Source: a bacterium (lineage in GTDB: Bacteria; Electryoneota; RPQS01). From it: a stretch of DNA of 32,066 nucleotides. Location of the stretch: the NCBI GenBank assembly GCA_018814465.1, contig JAHIZR010000038.1, forward strand, positions 1-32,066. The letters run 5' to 3'. Numbering within the stretch: the stretch's first letter is position 1; each line of letters begins with the position of its first letter. The notes under the pieces were generated by a model. That model ran no database searches and was not told the origin of the DNA. It was given only the letters and a program-made list of their open reading frames with translations. Positions 16,701 through 25,455 of the stretch are shown here, piece by piece. The translations under genes and the position numbers were made by a program.

Positions 16701-17510
16701 CATTAAGAAGAAGCTGTCAGCAGAACGGTCAAACATAGTGCGATACTTCTGTTCACTCTGCCGAAGCGCCGCCTCGATTCGACTCTGCTGTTCAAGCAGC
16801 CTGACCATCTCCACCTTCCGAGCGGCAAGATCGGCAAACAGTTCGAGGTAAAGAAACGTCTCCTGGGTAGGGCGATTACCATCAATCGGATCATCACAAT
16901 TGATCGTCCCAATGACTTCTCCGGATGATCCATAGATCGGAACATACGCCAGATCCATCGGATCCCAATTGTCACCGGGGGCTATCTCGCGCCGTCCGGG
17001 ACAAATTTCAGTGGATGAAAACAGTTCAATGGATTTCTCCGCCGGTACAAAATAGGATCGGCTGACTTTGAACTGCTCGAAATCAGGTCCGAAATCCCTG
17101 GCTCTCTGTTCCGGAGTGCGGCGGGTCGATTCGAAAAATGCGATATCCTCGGTAGGAGTCTGATAATAAGCGGCATGCGTGATTGCGAAGTCTTTCAATA
17201 GATAGACCGATGCCGATCCCCAGCCCGCTTCACCGACAGCGTCCGCCACTCGCTGCACAACCTCATCGATCGTAGCCGCCGCCTGCACCGCAGTGCCTGC
17301 TCGTAAAAGCCGGGCAAGCTTGTCTCTCGTTTCCTCCAGCTGCTGGGCATATTCATCCAGCACGTGCAGAGCATCAAATCGTTCCTGCTCCTCGGAAATC
17401 CTTTGACACTCGATATCTTCCAGCTCAATCAGACGAGATCGCAGTGCCTCGAGCTCAATATTCAGACGATCTCGTTCTTCTTGTATCGATTGAAGTTTGT
17501 TTTCAGACAT
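13716..17510 (-). CDS. Hybrid sensor histidine kinase/response regulator with GAF and PAS domains
   Basis: A 1264-residue soluble signalling protein. Order: N-terminal coiled coil (1-70), GAF (about 70-235), PAS (about 250-375), second GAF (about 380-535), PAS (about 540-660, ending DVTERMNAELE), one or two weaker PAS-like regions (about 665-870), HisKA with His893 (GVAHDFNNLLTGI), HATPase with N1003/N1007, DTGCGI (1053-1058) and GGTGLGL (1078-1084), then a receiver (1138-1264) with acidic pair D1144/D1145, phosphate acceptor Asp1190 (LDIHMPKMSG) and Lys1240. All residues needed for phosphate transfer are present. There are no membrane segments, so it senses a cytoplasmic signal, which cannot be told from sequence. 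It stands alone; no partner regulator or DNA-binding output is beside it. No ribosome-binding site is evident before the ATG. Confidence 0.93.
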   Translation of the reverse strand: MSENKLQSIQEERDRLNIELEALRSRLIELEDIECQRISEEQERFDALHVLDEYAQQLEETRDKLARLLRAGTAVQAAATIDEVVQRVADAVGEAGWGSASVYLLKDFAITHAAYYQTPTEDIAFFESTRRTPEQRARDFGPDFEQFKVSRSYFVPAEKSIELFSSTEICPGRREIAPGDNWDPMDLAYVPIYGSSGEVIGTINCDDPIDGNRPTQETFLYLELFADLAARKVEMVRLLEQQSRIEAALRQSEQKYRTMFDRSADSFFLMDELFRDCNQKACELWKCTKDDIVGHSPVEFSPEYQPDGQLSTIKARNYILSAMGGEPQIFDWVHKAKDGTLLYCEVSLAAVDIGGGNTILAIVRDNSDRKREADEKETMSITSQLFLSANGIESIYSQLPGILSDRYEMQTVVIELYDREQNLVRTMGSHGLKAEKRASQSDLSLAISNECILREEAVFKSIGFGSFTHKDPRFEGIEIHALISIPLKANQRVIGSLILADCKEHGELPRYKVTLQTIANNLAQYIDRYRADESRELLKTFYIRLLDNLPAQIAVLGPDCAYRFVNRAAVPDPVRRRWLIGKTDMDYCEEFHHNLDVAHYRQERIREACIKHTSVHYEEKLVDRQGKDRYFVRILNPVMNAEGDVDHVVGYGLDVTERMNAELEMRKLTILPDENPSIILSFDGRNKLSYRNRAAEEFAMSIGVSDLMAILPPNHTLLMETSRVEAKTVEDIQERQDGRILHWQYKTVPSTGECNVYAVDITGTKAVGHHLTLEEQKVELVGPVLIVDAEGKIVEMTKSIERLLLDTGLKEPELVLPANYSELILNCLSKGEDQETEGALNERIFRWRITPSQREGLVCFSATEVTELRRLEQELRHAQKMESIGRLTSGVAHDFNNLLTGIMGNLDLAQQASSDSMNQQAYVRLAAAATERAVSLVRQLLSYSRKRTPDNLEEVCVNKVCETVLSMLSRTIDRRIILRHESGCQGQCLARIDANRLEQVLMNLCVNAADAVLDKIRSMHVREQSEEYSITLSTEIGTSSKGKGEFVILRVRDTGCGISNEAKQRLFDPYFTTKEINGGTGLGLSTVLEIVNEAKGSIEFVSEVDKGSEFTVYLPAAEKHQPRKSAETSFSRVAGGNETILLVDDEEVIRSMGQEVLEMYGYRVLLAGDGCEAMEVFEQESESIDLVILDIHMPKMSGDEVLPLLLEKRAELKVILCSGYAQEQFTGKNINFGSIAFLNKPYRTVDLASAVRDVLDHKEISAEN

Positions 17511-18276
17511 CTGCAGGTTTTTATTGTTGTGACTGCTGACTGAAGACCCAATCAGCTCCGGAAATCGCCACTATTCCTTGATGGTTCAGGTCAAGATTTC
17601 CAGTGCAAAGCTCGCTCCGAAATCAGCTGTGTCATAACTATTGTTATTTAGCGGAGCATGAAGCATAATTTTAAGAACCGATTATAGAGCTGTGGACTTA
17701 AATCAACCCAATTCACTGTATTTAGCATCCACGTTTGGATTTCGCAACCAAACCACACAGAATCCTGCTGCATGCTGATAACAGCTGCAGAATTTGGAGC
17801 CATTGTCCGGTGCTGTTTTTCCTACCTCTGGTCAAAGAATCGCACCGATGCGTGTCCATCGCCGATGATTTCAGCATTTATCCATGAAGGTCAAGGTTTT
17901 GCATGGCGATAACCTATCGCAAACCATGAACTCAATATGCTCTCACTGGAATATCCGTTATTTTGTTGATTCTACTATATATTTGTAAATTCGTGGCATG
18001 CTCTTTCACGCTCTAAAGCAAAATTGAAATGCCCCATCAAGCTGAATTGACCCAGCTTCAAATATGCCGACTTCACGAGGCTTACCACAGAGTTTCAGCG
18101 CTTCAAGCCGGCAGTCCTCACAACGCTGTCGTAACTATCTTGCGACACTATGATTTATAACTCGAAGCCGGATACAACAAACTTGGACATTACGTTGCGT
18201 TCGAGTATAAATTCTATTACATTAACAAGATTAAAGCAACCTTCGAACCTGCAAACTCAACGATATTAGAGGAATC
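17511..18276. other. Divergent intergenic region between the kinase and second C25-like gene
   Basis: 766 bp without a credible gene on either strand. It holds a possible plus-strand promoter at 18183-18211 and a small hairpin, GCGATA (17906-17911) with TATCGC (17915-17920), nested beside CATGG and CCATG. I see no tRNA, mobile-element end or long repeat. A convincing promoter for the kinase gene was not found. Confidence 0.5.
18183..18211 (+). promoter_or_regulatory. Possible promoter of the second C25-like gene
   Basis: TTGGAC (18183-18188), 17 bp, then TATAAA (18206-18211), about 65 nt before the ATG at 18277. The -10 is good and the -35 is weak. Confidence 0.38.
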
Positions 18277-21200
18277 ATGTCAAGGACTAAACGTGTTTTA
18301 ACCTTTTCTATTGTACCAGCCGCGTTGCTTGTACTTGCATTGATTGTTTTCTCGGACAGCTCGGCGACCGGATATCAGTCTTCCTCGTCGAGAGCGACTC
18401 ATGTTCCCGCCAATTTCAATGAACTTGCCGGACCGCAAGACATGGTGATGATGCCTTCGGAAGTATTGGATCCTAATCCTGAATCCGTTCGACTTCGTTT
18501 CTGGGATCCTCCTCTTGAGACGAACCGAGTTTCGATCAACGGCATCGAATACAGCACAGTGAGGCTCGCGGGTGAGGGATCGACCGTGGAGCCCGGAGAA
18601 CCTGACCTGCCACATGTCACCCGACTTGTAATGATCGGGAAGACCGGCAATGCGGCGGTACGGATACTCGATCAATCCTACAGCGTCACAAGCAATATGA
18701 AGATCGCTCCACGGCAGATTCTTCACGGGGATGAAAACTATCCGCTCGATGGAGTCGTTCAGCCTAAGTCCAGTGCATATTCTGAAGATAAGTGGCTTCC
18801 TGAAAACGTCGTCGAGATCACAGAACCTGCAACTCTTCGCGATGTCCGCTTTGTCGTCGTCAGTGTTTCGCCGGTGCAGTACAATCCGGCCCGCAATGAG
18901 ATTCGAGTCTATGACAATATCGAGTGCGTCGTCGAAAATACCGGCGGTCAAGGCCCTAACGAAATCCATGTCAGTCCCCGCTCGATTTCGCCGGGATTCA
19001 AGAAACTGTATGAAACTTTCGAGAATTTCAGAGGCAGCTCGCTGGACGAATTACCCGTATTCCCCGGTTCCTATTTGGTAATCAGTACGAATGACGCCAT
19101 CATTCTAAGTCAGGCGCAGTTGCTTGTCGATTGGTATACGAGAAAAGGACTGAACGCTTACAATCTGACGATTCCATTAAATGAATCGGCAAACGACGTT
19201 CGCACCCTGATTAACAACGAATATAACAACGGCAACGGCGAACTCGAATTTGTCTGTCTATTAGGAGATCCTTCGGCAAGCACTTCGAGCGCGTATTATC
19301 TCCCGACACACGAAATTTACCTTGTTGAAGAGTATGATAACTTTTTTGCAACTCTGAACTCCGGAGGCGGAGAGAATCCCGATCCGGTGCCTGATCTTGC
19401 TGTGGGACGAATCTCGGTTCAAAGCAGCAGCGACCTTGCCCCCTGTGTCAAAAAGTCAATCAACTACAAGAAAACGCCCTATACAGGGGATTCAGACTGG
19501 TTTACGACCGCATACTGCGCAGCGCACACCGGCCATGTGCATTCTAACATCTCGACCAAGGAGTACACTCGTCAGATTATGCTGCAGAACGGAATCACCT
19601 GTCCTCCGGTCGAGCATTTCCCCAGCGACATCGACGCCACTGACATAAATTCAATCCTGAATACGCAAATCTCGGTCTTTAATCATCGCATGTCCTGGCT
19701 CTACGAGATGTACAACAGCGCCTTGAACTCCGCTCCCAGCAATATTGCGCTTCCATTTGTAATCTCCTTCACATGCGGAACCGGTAATTTCGCATCATCC
19801 GGCGATGCATTGTCCGAAGAATGGCTGCACCCTTCGGGGCAATCTACTTCAAACCTGAAGGGAGCAATCGGCTGTGTCGGACTCTACGGTTCCGGAACTC
19901 ACGTTCCATATAACAACATCGTTGATGCAGGATCAATGTACGGCATCTATGCTTTAGGTATCGAAGAACAGGGTCTTATCAATATTGCGGGGAAACTCGA
20001 GTTGTATAAGAACTATCAGAACTTCCTTCCCAGCTCAGTTGAGGATTTCTGCTGGTGGGCAAACCTGATAGGGGATCCCGCCGTGCAGATTTGGCGCAAG
20101 CAACCGGTGACTCCGATTGTCAATATGCCCAGCACAATTGCTCTAAACACCAATAATGTGACGCTGGAGTTGCTGACGCCGACCAGTAATCCGATTGAAG
20201 GCGCTTTGATCTGTTTCGTGAAGGATTACAGCGGTTCCGAAACATTCTCGCGCGGTTATACGGATGCGAACGGTCTTGTGAACCTGCCGATTACCACTAC
20301 TTCCACTGGCTATCTTCAGGTGACCGTTACGAAGGACGACGTTATGACCATTGTTGATTCGATTCAAGTGGTCAGCACGGCAGCGTCACTTGCTCTGAAC
20401 AGTGTTTCCATCGATGACGATAACAGCGGCGGGACATCCGGCAATAATGACGATATCCCCAATCCGGGCGAAATCATTGATTTGAATATTCGTCTGAAAA
20501 ACGCTGGGACTTCAGCCACCTGCACAGGCATTTCCGGAATACTGACGACAGAAGCGGCCGGTGTCACGATCATTGAAAGTACGCGCGACTACCCGGACAT
20601 TGCATACGGCGAAAACGCCTATCCAACCTCTCCCTACCGCATTCAGGTTTCTTCAGTTTTCAACGGTGAACCGATTACGTTATTTCTGGAAACAACTTCG
20701 TCCGCCGGAATGCAGTCGATTCGCGTAGATATGACACCCTCTGCCGCCGATGTCGCCTATATCAGCAGCGCCTTCTTCGGACCGGGCAACAATCTGAATC
20801 CGGGAGAATCGGGTCCTTTCCAAGTTACATTCCAGAATAGCGGTGACGAGACTCTTGTCAATGCCTCCGGTTTGCTGCGCTCGCTTGATGCGCGAGTAAC
20901 CGTCACTGATCAGTTCGGTGATTACGGCAACGTTTCGAGTTCATCAAATGCCACGAATTCAGTCGACCGTTTTGAAATCTCGATCAGCTCGGGCATGTTT
21001 AACGGACATCAGACTGAAATGGAATTGGTAATCACAGATGACAACGGCTTCCGCGACAGCACCCGTTTCCACATTACCATCGGTTCGATCAGCAGCACAA
21101 GCCCCTCCGGTCCCGACGCGTATGGCTACTATGCTTTCGATAACACCGAGACTTCACCCCCCACAGCTCCCTGCACTTATGAATGGATTGAGATCTGCCC

Positions 21201-23406
21201 GTCATTGGGAGGCAGCGGGACTTCCATGGGTTTCAATGATCAAGTGGAAGATGGAGACCAGAGTTCTGTTGTTACTCTGCCGTTCAGTTTTCAATTCTAT
21301 GGCAATACGTTCTCGCAGATTACTATATGTACAAACGGTTGGATCGCTTTCGGCAGTTATCCGACGATTGACGACTTCAGAAACTACCGTATGGGCACAC
21401 CGCTTGGACCACCCAATCAGGTCGCCGCATTCTGGGATGATTTGGAGGTTTTTGGAACATCGAATAATGTTTACAGATATCACGATTCAGCCGACCATCG
21501 CTACATAATCGAGTGGCGCGCGAGAACACTCTGGTCAGACGCCAATGAGTTTTTTCAGATTATTCTATATGATCCCAATTACTACCCATCCACAAGCGGC
21601 GACGGCAAGATTAAAGTCCAATATCACACGTTTAATCTGACCGCTAACAGCGCTACAAACGACAACAGCTATTTCTCCGTAGGCATTCAGAATCAGGATC
21701 ATTCCATCGGTCTTGACTATGCCTTCTGGAGCTCCTACGGACCGGGCGCCGCATCTCTGGCCGCTGGACGAGCGATTATGTTCACCACGGACGCAACGGG
21801 CCAGTTGAATCCTGCAATCGAACTTAACGATCCTAACGGCGGAGAGAACTGGTATGTCGGACTGTCACGGAATATCCTCTGGCAAACAACTGCCGTCACC
21901 GGAGACATTGACATTGAATTGAATCGAGGCTATCCCGGAGGCCCGTGGGAATCGGTTGTTTCCGAAACCGACAATGACGGGACATACGCCTGGACTATCG
22001 ATGCGCCAGAGACTTCGACCGCCCGTATTCGAGTGCTGAGTCATGATAATCCCAGTGTCGGCGATACCTCCGATGCAAACTTCAATCTGCTGCTGCCCTC
22101 ACTGACCATAACGTCTCCGAATGGAGGAGAGATTCTCAATACCGGCGAAACATATGATATCATGTGGAGCGGTTCCGGACTCGCGAGTGTTACGGTTGAG
22201 ATCAATCGCAACTATCCTTCCGAAAACTGGGAACTGATCACAGCGTCCGCTGAAGGCAGATACGAGTGGACAGCAACCGGTCCTCCGACAGGCAACGCCA
22301 GAATTCGAGTGACATCGAATACCGTGCCGACAGTTTTCGATATCACCGACGGCAGTTTTGTAATCGGACTGCCGCCGGTTGTCTCGCATCAGAAACTGTC
22401 CGATCAATCAATCGGCACTGCCACTCTCGTCGCCAATATCGTCGATGATGCCGCCGGGATCAATGCAACATTGTATTATCGCGAAATCGGAGCAACGAGC
22501 TATAGCTCAACATCCTTCATTGAAAGCGCATACCCGGACGACTATACCGCATCGTTCAATGTTCCGCTGCCCGGCGAATACGAGTACTATATTCAAACCG
22601 TTGACGCTCAAGGCTTCGTCGTCCGGACTCCGGAAACCGGCACATTGAGCTTCGATGCGGGCGACTCATGCACCGAATGGCTGTCGCATGACGACGGTGT
22701 CTCGGAAAGCTATCAATGGGCGAATGGACCGCATTTCCAATGGGCTGTCTATTTCGATCCGGGAAGCTATCCTTATACTATCTGCAGCGGGTGCTATGCG
22801 ATCAATCCGGTCAATCCAACCGCTTTGCACGGACCGATTCTCTTCTCTATTCTGCTCGCGGACGGCCCCCTCAATGAACCGGGCACCGTGATATTCCAGG
22901 ATACAACCGGGTCGGTAAACGCCGCCGGTGGGCTGCCTTCAGGAGCCGCATGGACTGATGTCGTCGTAAGCGGTGAAACGGACATCATCGCGACAGGTCC
23001 ATTCTATGTCAGTGTAATGAACTTCTATCCGGCTGACGGCGCCGTCGCTTTCGCCTTGGATACAAACTCTCCTTCCGATCATTCGTATATCTTCGATCCA
23101 TGCGATGACGTTTGGATGAACGAGAGCGAAACTCATCTGAACACTCGCTATGGCAACCGGATGATTCGAGTCGCCGGATTCGGTTTACAGCCTCCCCTCA
23201 TCGTCATCCAGCGTGAAAACGACGGCGTCAAGCTGAGTTGGAATACGACCGGAGCCCCTTATTACAGAATTTATTCATCTGCAAACGCTGACGGACCGTT
23301 TGACACATTCGTTGGCTCGACAGATGAACTGGAATTCATCGACGCGGGTGTTCTTGCTACAGATGAAATCCTCTTCTATCAAGTGCTTTCATCGACAACT
23401 CCTTAG
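18277..23406 (+). CDS. Large secreted C25 (gingipain)-like multidomain protein without type IX domain
   Basis: A 1709-residue exported protein. Parts: signal peptide or anchor (about 1-30), propeptide-like beta region (about 70-220, RFVVVSVSPVQYNPARNEIR), C25-like fold (about 260-605), Ig/CARDB-like beta domains (about 610-935), nidogen-like module (about 940-1172), two tandem Ig-like repeats starting NDPNGGENW and TSPNGGEIL (about 1177-1363), further beta domains, and a final FN3-like unit (about 1640-1709, GVKLSWNTTGAPYYRIYSS). The Cys at the catalytic position is C500 (ISFTCGTGNF). The expected His is missing: the matching stretch is FNHRMSW (468-474), so peptidase activity is doubtful unless H470 takes over. 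It lacks the YPNPFN sorting domain of its relative at 2390-6130, so its route across the outer membrane is unclear. AGAGGA lies just before the ATG, and a terminator follows. Confidence 0.86.
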   Translation: MSRTKRVLTFSIVPAALLVLALIVFSDSSATGYQSSSSRATHVPANFNELAGPQDMVMMPSEVLDPNPESVRLRFWDPPLETNRVSINGIEYSTVRLAGEGSTVEPGEPDLPHVTRLVMIGKTGNAAVRILDQSYSVTSNMKIAPRQILHGDENYPLDGVVQPKSSAYSEDKWLPENVVEITEPATLRDVRFVVVSVSPVQYNPARNEIRVYDNIECVVENTGGQGPNEIHVSPRSISPGFKKLYETFENFRGSSLDELPVFPGSYLVISTNDAIILSQAQLLVDWYTRKGLNAYNLTIPLNESANDVRTLINNEYNNGNGELEFVCLLGDPSASTSSAYYLPTHEIYLVEEYDNFFATLNSGGGENPDPVPDLAVGRISVQSSSDLAPCVKKSINYKKTPYTGDSDWFTTAYCAAHTGHVHSNISTKEYTRQIMLQNGITCPPVEHFPSDIDATDINSILNTQISVFNHRMSWLYEMYNSALNSAPSNIALPFVISFTCGTGNFASSGDALSEEWLHPSGQSTSNLKGAIGCVGLYGSGTHVPYNNIVDAGSMYGIYALGIEEQGLINIAGKLELYKNYQNFLPSSVEDFCWWANLIGDPAVQIWRKQPVTPIVNMPSTIALNTNNVTLELLTPTSNPIEGALICFVKDYSGSETFSRGYTDANGLVNLPITTTSTGYLQVTVTKDDVMTIVDSIQVVSTAASLALNSVSIDDDNSGGTSGNNDDIPNPGEIIDLNIRLKNAGTSATCTGISGILTTEAAGVTIIESTRDYPDIAYGENAYPTSPYRIQVSSVFNGEPITLFLETTSSAGMQSIRVDMTPSAADVAYISSAFFGPGNNLNPGESGPFQVTFQNSGDETLVNASGLLRSLDARVTVTDQFGDYGNVSSSSNATNSVDRFEISISSGMFNGHQTEMELVITDDNGFRDSTRFHITIGSISSTSPSGPDAYGYYAFDNTETSPPTAPCTYEWIEICPSLGGSGTSMGFNDQVEDGDQSSVVTLPFSFQFYGNTFSQITICTNGWIAFGSYPTIDDFRNYRMGTPLGPPNQVAAFWDDLEVFGTSNNVYRYHDSADHRYIIEWRARTLWSDANEFFQIILYDPNYYPSTSGDGKIKVQYHTFNLTANSATNDNSYFSVGIQNQDHSIGLDYAFWSSYGPGAASLAAGRAIMFTTDATGQLNPAIELNDPNGGENWYVGLSRNILWQTTAVTGDIDIELNRGYPGGPWESVVSETDNDGTYAWTIDAPETSTARIRVLSHDNPSVGDTSDANFNLLLPSLTITSPNGGEILNTGETYDIMWSGSGLASVTVEINRNYPSENWELITASAEGRYEWTATGPPTGNARIRVTSNTVPTVFDITDGSFVIGLPPVVSHQKLSDQSIGTATLVANIVDDAAGINATLYYREIGATSYSSTSFIESAYPDDYTASFNVPLPGEYEYYIQTVDAQGFVVRTPETGTLSFDAGDSCTEWLSHDDGVSESYQWANGPHFQWAVYFDPGSYPYTICSGCYAINPVNPTALHGPILFSILLADGPLNEPGTVIFQDTTGSVNAAGGLPSGAAWTDVVVSGETDIIATGPFYVSVMNFYPADGAVAFALDTNSPSDHSYIFDPCDDVWMNESETHLNTRYGNRMIRVAGFGLQPPLIVIQRENDGVKLSWNTTGAPYYRIYSSANADGPFDTFVGSTDELEFIDAGVLATDEILFYQVLSSTTP
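21805..22365 (+). repeat. Two tandem Ig-like repeats coded within the C25-like gene
   Basis: Residues about 1177-1273 and 1274-1363 of the encoded protein repeat the same pattern: PNGGE near the start, W after a short gap, a Val/Ile-Glu-(Ile/Leu)-Asn-Arg-x-Tyr-Pro segment, a Tyr-x-Trp-Thr segment, then AR-I-R-V-S. The DNA has diverged, so this is an old duplication. Confidence 0.75.
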
Positions 23407-23430
23407 CAATGCTCATTAATCTCCAAACGA

Positions 23431-23460
23431 AAGAGACCGGTCAACATTGACCGGTCTCTT
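23431..23460. terminator. Bidirectional hairpin terminator
   Basis: AAGAGACCGGTCAA (23431-23444) and TTGACCGGTCTCTT (23447-23460) are perfectly complementary. It lies 24 nt after the stop of the plus-strand C25-like gene and 7 nt past the 3' end of the minus-strand tRNA, and probably serves both. T-runs are short on both sides. Confidence 0.8.
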
Positions 23461-23467
23461 CTCTTTG

Positions 23468-23541
<74 letters not shown>

Positions 23542-23551
23542 TCGTAGTATC

Positions 23552-23580
23552 AATATAAGGATTTACCCGTTGCTTGTCAA
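23552..23580 (-). promoter_or_regulatory. Promoter of initiator tRNA gene
   Basis: On the minus strand TTGACA (23575-23580), 17 bp, then TATATT (23552-23557). The -10 ends 10 nt before the tRNA, so the transcript would have a leader of only a few nt. It fits in the 46 nt gap after the CorC-family gene. Confidence 0.75.
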
Positions 23581-23587
23581 GTCAACG

Positions 23588-24829
23588 CTATTTCTGTTCG
23601 TCCTGTGCATTACCTTGCGGAATTGAAACCAGCAAGGCCTCTGTCTGCATCGGTGTACTCGCCAAGACGCGCACGATAACTCCATCAATTTCAAACTGTT
23701 CTCCCGGAGTAGGGATTCCTCCCTTGATCGAAGTCACCCATCCTGACAATGTCGAGAAATCTCCTTCGGGAAATCTCCAATGCGCAATCGACGCCAACTC
23801 ATCGCGACTGACAGAACCCGTCGTCAGAAATTTCCCCGGCGCGATTCGCTTTATTGTTGAGCGATGCGCCTCCCAGGCTTCACCAACCGGTCCCACAAGT
23901 GCGCTGATGATATCTTTTAGTCCAACAATACCGTCCGTTCCGCCGTGCTCGTCGACGACAATCGCAACTCGCAGTTCATTAAACTTGAACTGTTCGAGTT
24001 GATCGACGATCCGTTTTGACTCCGGAATCGCCGGAAGCGGTTGGATTATTTCTGAAATCGATTCGCGTTTTCTTAAGAGATCCCGTGAATGAATGCATCC
24101 TGTGATATGATCCAAATCGATTTCATACACCGGCAGAACATTGTGACGGCTTTCTTCAAAAACCTTGACAGCTTCCTCGACCGTGGCATCGTGTTTGATC
24201 GCAATCATCTTCGTTCGCGGAGTCATCACTTCGCGCACACGAATATCCCGGGCATTCAAGTATCGCAGCAGCAACTCGCCCTCCCGTTCATTGAGCGCTC
24301 CCTCTGCTTCCGCTTCGGATAAGATCTGGTCAATTTCAGAGCGAAGGTTTATCCTTTTATCCTTCGATTTGTGATCCGTTCGCGGCAGACGACCCGCAAT
24401 ATGCACGACCGGCCGCAAACACCAGCGAAACGGATAAAACAGAATATGAGAAACAAAGAGCGGATAGGAACCGATTCGCACGAGCAGATTTGCCGAGCTG
24501 TATGCAAACAGTTTCGGAATGATTTCAGCAAAGAGCAGGATAAAAAGCGGAGAAGCAACCATCACTGCGATGGAAGAAATCCCTGCTTTTTCCGCCCAGA
24601 TTACGACTAAAGTCGCAAAAGCAACATTGGAAAGGTTTGTCCCGATGAGGGATGTCATCAGAAATCTGTCCGATTTCACGGACAGGAACTCCAGCGCGCG
24701 GATGCCGATTCGACCTGATTTTTTCCATCCTTCCAGAATGATCTTATCGAACGATGTATAGGCAATCTCCATCCCTGAATAAAAAACACTCAGCAGAAAG
24801 CAGAGAATCGTCCAAATCAGGATATCCAC
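23588..24829 (-). CDS. CorC/HlyC-family CNNM (DUF21) and CBS-domain membrane protein
   Basis: A 413-residue protein of the CNNM/CorC family, linked to magnesium and other divalent metal handling. Order: DUF21/CNNM membrane part with about 3-4 hydrophobic segments (1-145; SGMEIAYTSFDK, TNLSNVA and AEIIPKLFAY are family marks), a linker helix (LRSEIDQILSEAEAEGALNE), a CBS pair (about 195-320; VREVMTPRTKMIAI and VDEHGGTDGIVGLKDI), and the CorC_HlyC domain (about 330-405; DFSTLSGWV and PTPGEQFEIDGVIVRV). The order and length are normal. Its start overlaps the end of the yigZ-like gene by 13 nt, so they are co-translated. Transport or regulation of export cannot be separated from sequence. The old name hemolysin is misleading. 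Confidence 0.93.
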   Translation of the reverse strand: MDILIWTILCFLLSVFYSGMEIAYTSFDKIILEGWKKSGRIGIRALEFLSVKSDRFLMTSLIGTNLSNVAFATLVVIWAEKAGISSIAVMVASPLFILLFAEIIPKLFAYSSANLLVRIGSYPLFVSHILFYPFRWCLRPVVHIAGRLPRTDHKSKDKRINLRSEIDQILSEAEAEGALNEREGELLLRYLNARDIRVREVMTPRTKMIAIKHDATVEEAVKVFEESRHNVLPVYEIDLDHITGCIHSRDLLRKRESISEIIQPLPAIPESKRIVDQLEQFKFNELRVAIVVDEHGGTDGIVGLKDIISALVGPVGEAWEAHRSTIKRIAPGKFLTTGSVSRDELASIAHWRFPEGDFSTLSGWVTSIKGGIPTPGEQFEIDGVIVRVLASTPMQTEALLVSIPQGNAQDEQK

Positions 24830-25443
24830 TGGCCCGCCTCCACTATCTGAATCCGGCCGGAAGAACCATCGATTAACCGCTGTTTAAATTTAGCTATTTC
24901 GTGCCTGCGAATCTTGATCGTGAAAACAACATTATCTATTGATTCGCACGGTTCCACGAGCGCCGAATGCTGGGCAGACCAATGATATACAAGTCCCTGG
25001 TCTTCAAAGGAAGCAACCACATTGAGAACGGCGAGAACAGTGCGAGTAATGCGCTCGCTCGCATCAAGCGCAAGCGCGGCGCATTCACCGTAAGCCCGTC
25101 CCAGATTGCCGGTTCCCAGTTTAGTGCCGCCGTAATATCGAGTGACGATCACGCCGCAGTCGGTTAGTTGATGGGATTGGATTTCTCGTAAAATCGGCAA
25201 TCCGGCAGTTCCGTGCGGTTCACCGGCATCGCTGGATTTCTCCCGCAGATCGGCGCCGTGACCCAATCGATACGCAAAACACCAGTGAGTCGCATCGTAA
25301 TAACGTTTGCGTTCCGCTTCGAGACTTTGTCCGAAGTCGTCGAGGGACGAGCACGGGAAAGCAACTCCCAGAAACCGTGAAGCCATCACACGCGTCTGCG
25401 ATTCACCTGCTGTCCTAATGGTTAAAAACTCGTCCTCTTCCAT
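24817..25443 (-). CDS. YigZ/IMPACT (UPF0029) family protein
   Basis: A 208-residue soluble protein with the IMPACT N-terminal fold: KRYYDATHWCFAYRLG, SSDAGEPHGTAGLPIL and the hallmark VIVTRYYGGTKLGTGNLGRA are all present. A C-terminal small alpha/beta domain (about 140-205) follows, as in E. coli YigZ (about 205 residues). Bacterial members have no agreed biochemical role; a link to translation or RNA has been suggested for the eukaryotic relatives. It begins 12 nt after ppdK and overlaps the CorC-family gene by 13 nt, so it is in the middle of a compact operon. Confidence 0.93.
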   Translation of the reverse strand: MEEDEFLTIRTAGESQTRVMASRFLGVAFPCSSLDDFGQSLEAERKRYYDATHWCFAYRLGHGADLREKSSDAGEPHGTAGLPILREIQSHQLTDCGVIVTRYYGGTKLGTGNLGRAYGECAALALDASERITRTVLAVLNVVASFEDQGLVYHWSAQHSALVEPCESIDNVVFTIKIRRHEIAKFKQRLIDGSSGRIQIVEAGQWIS

Positions 25444-25455
25444 TTATCCGATTTG

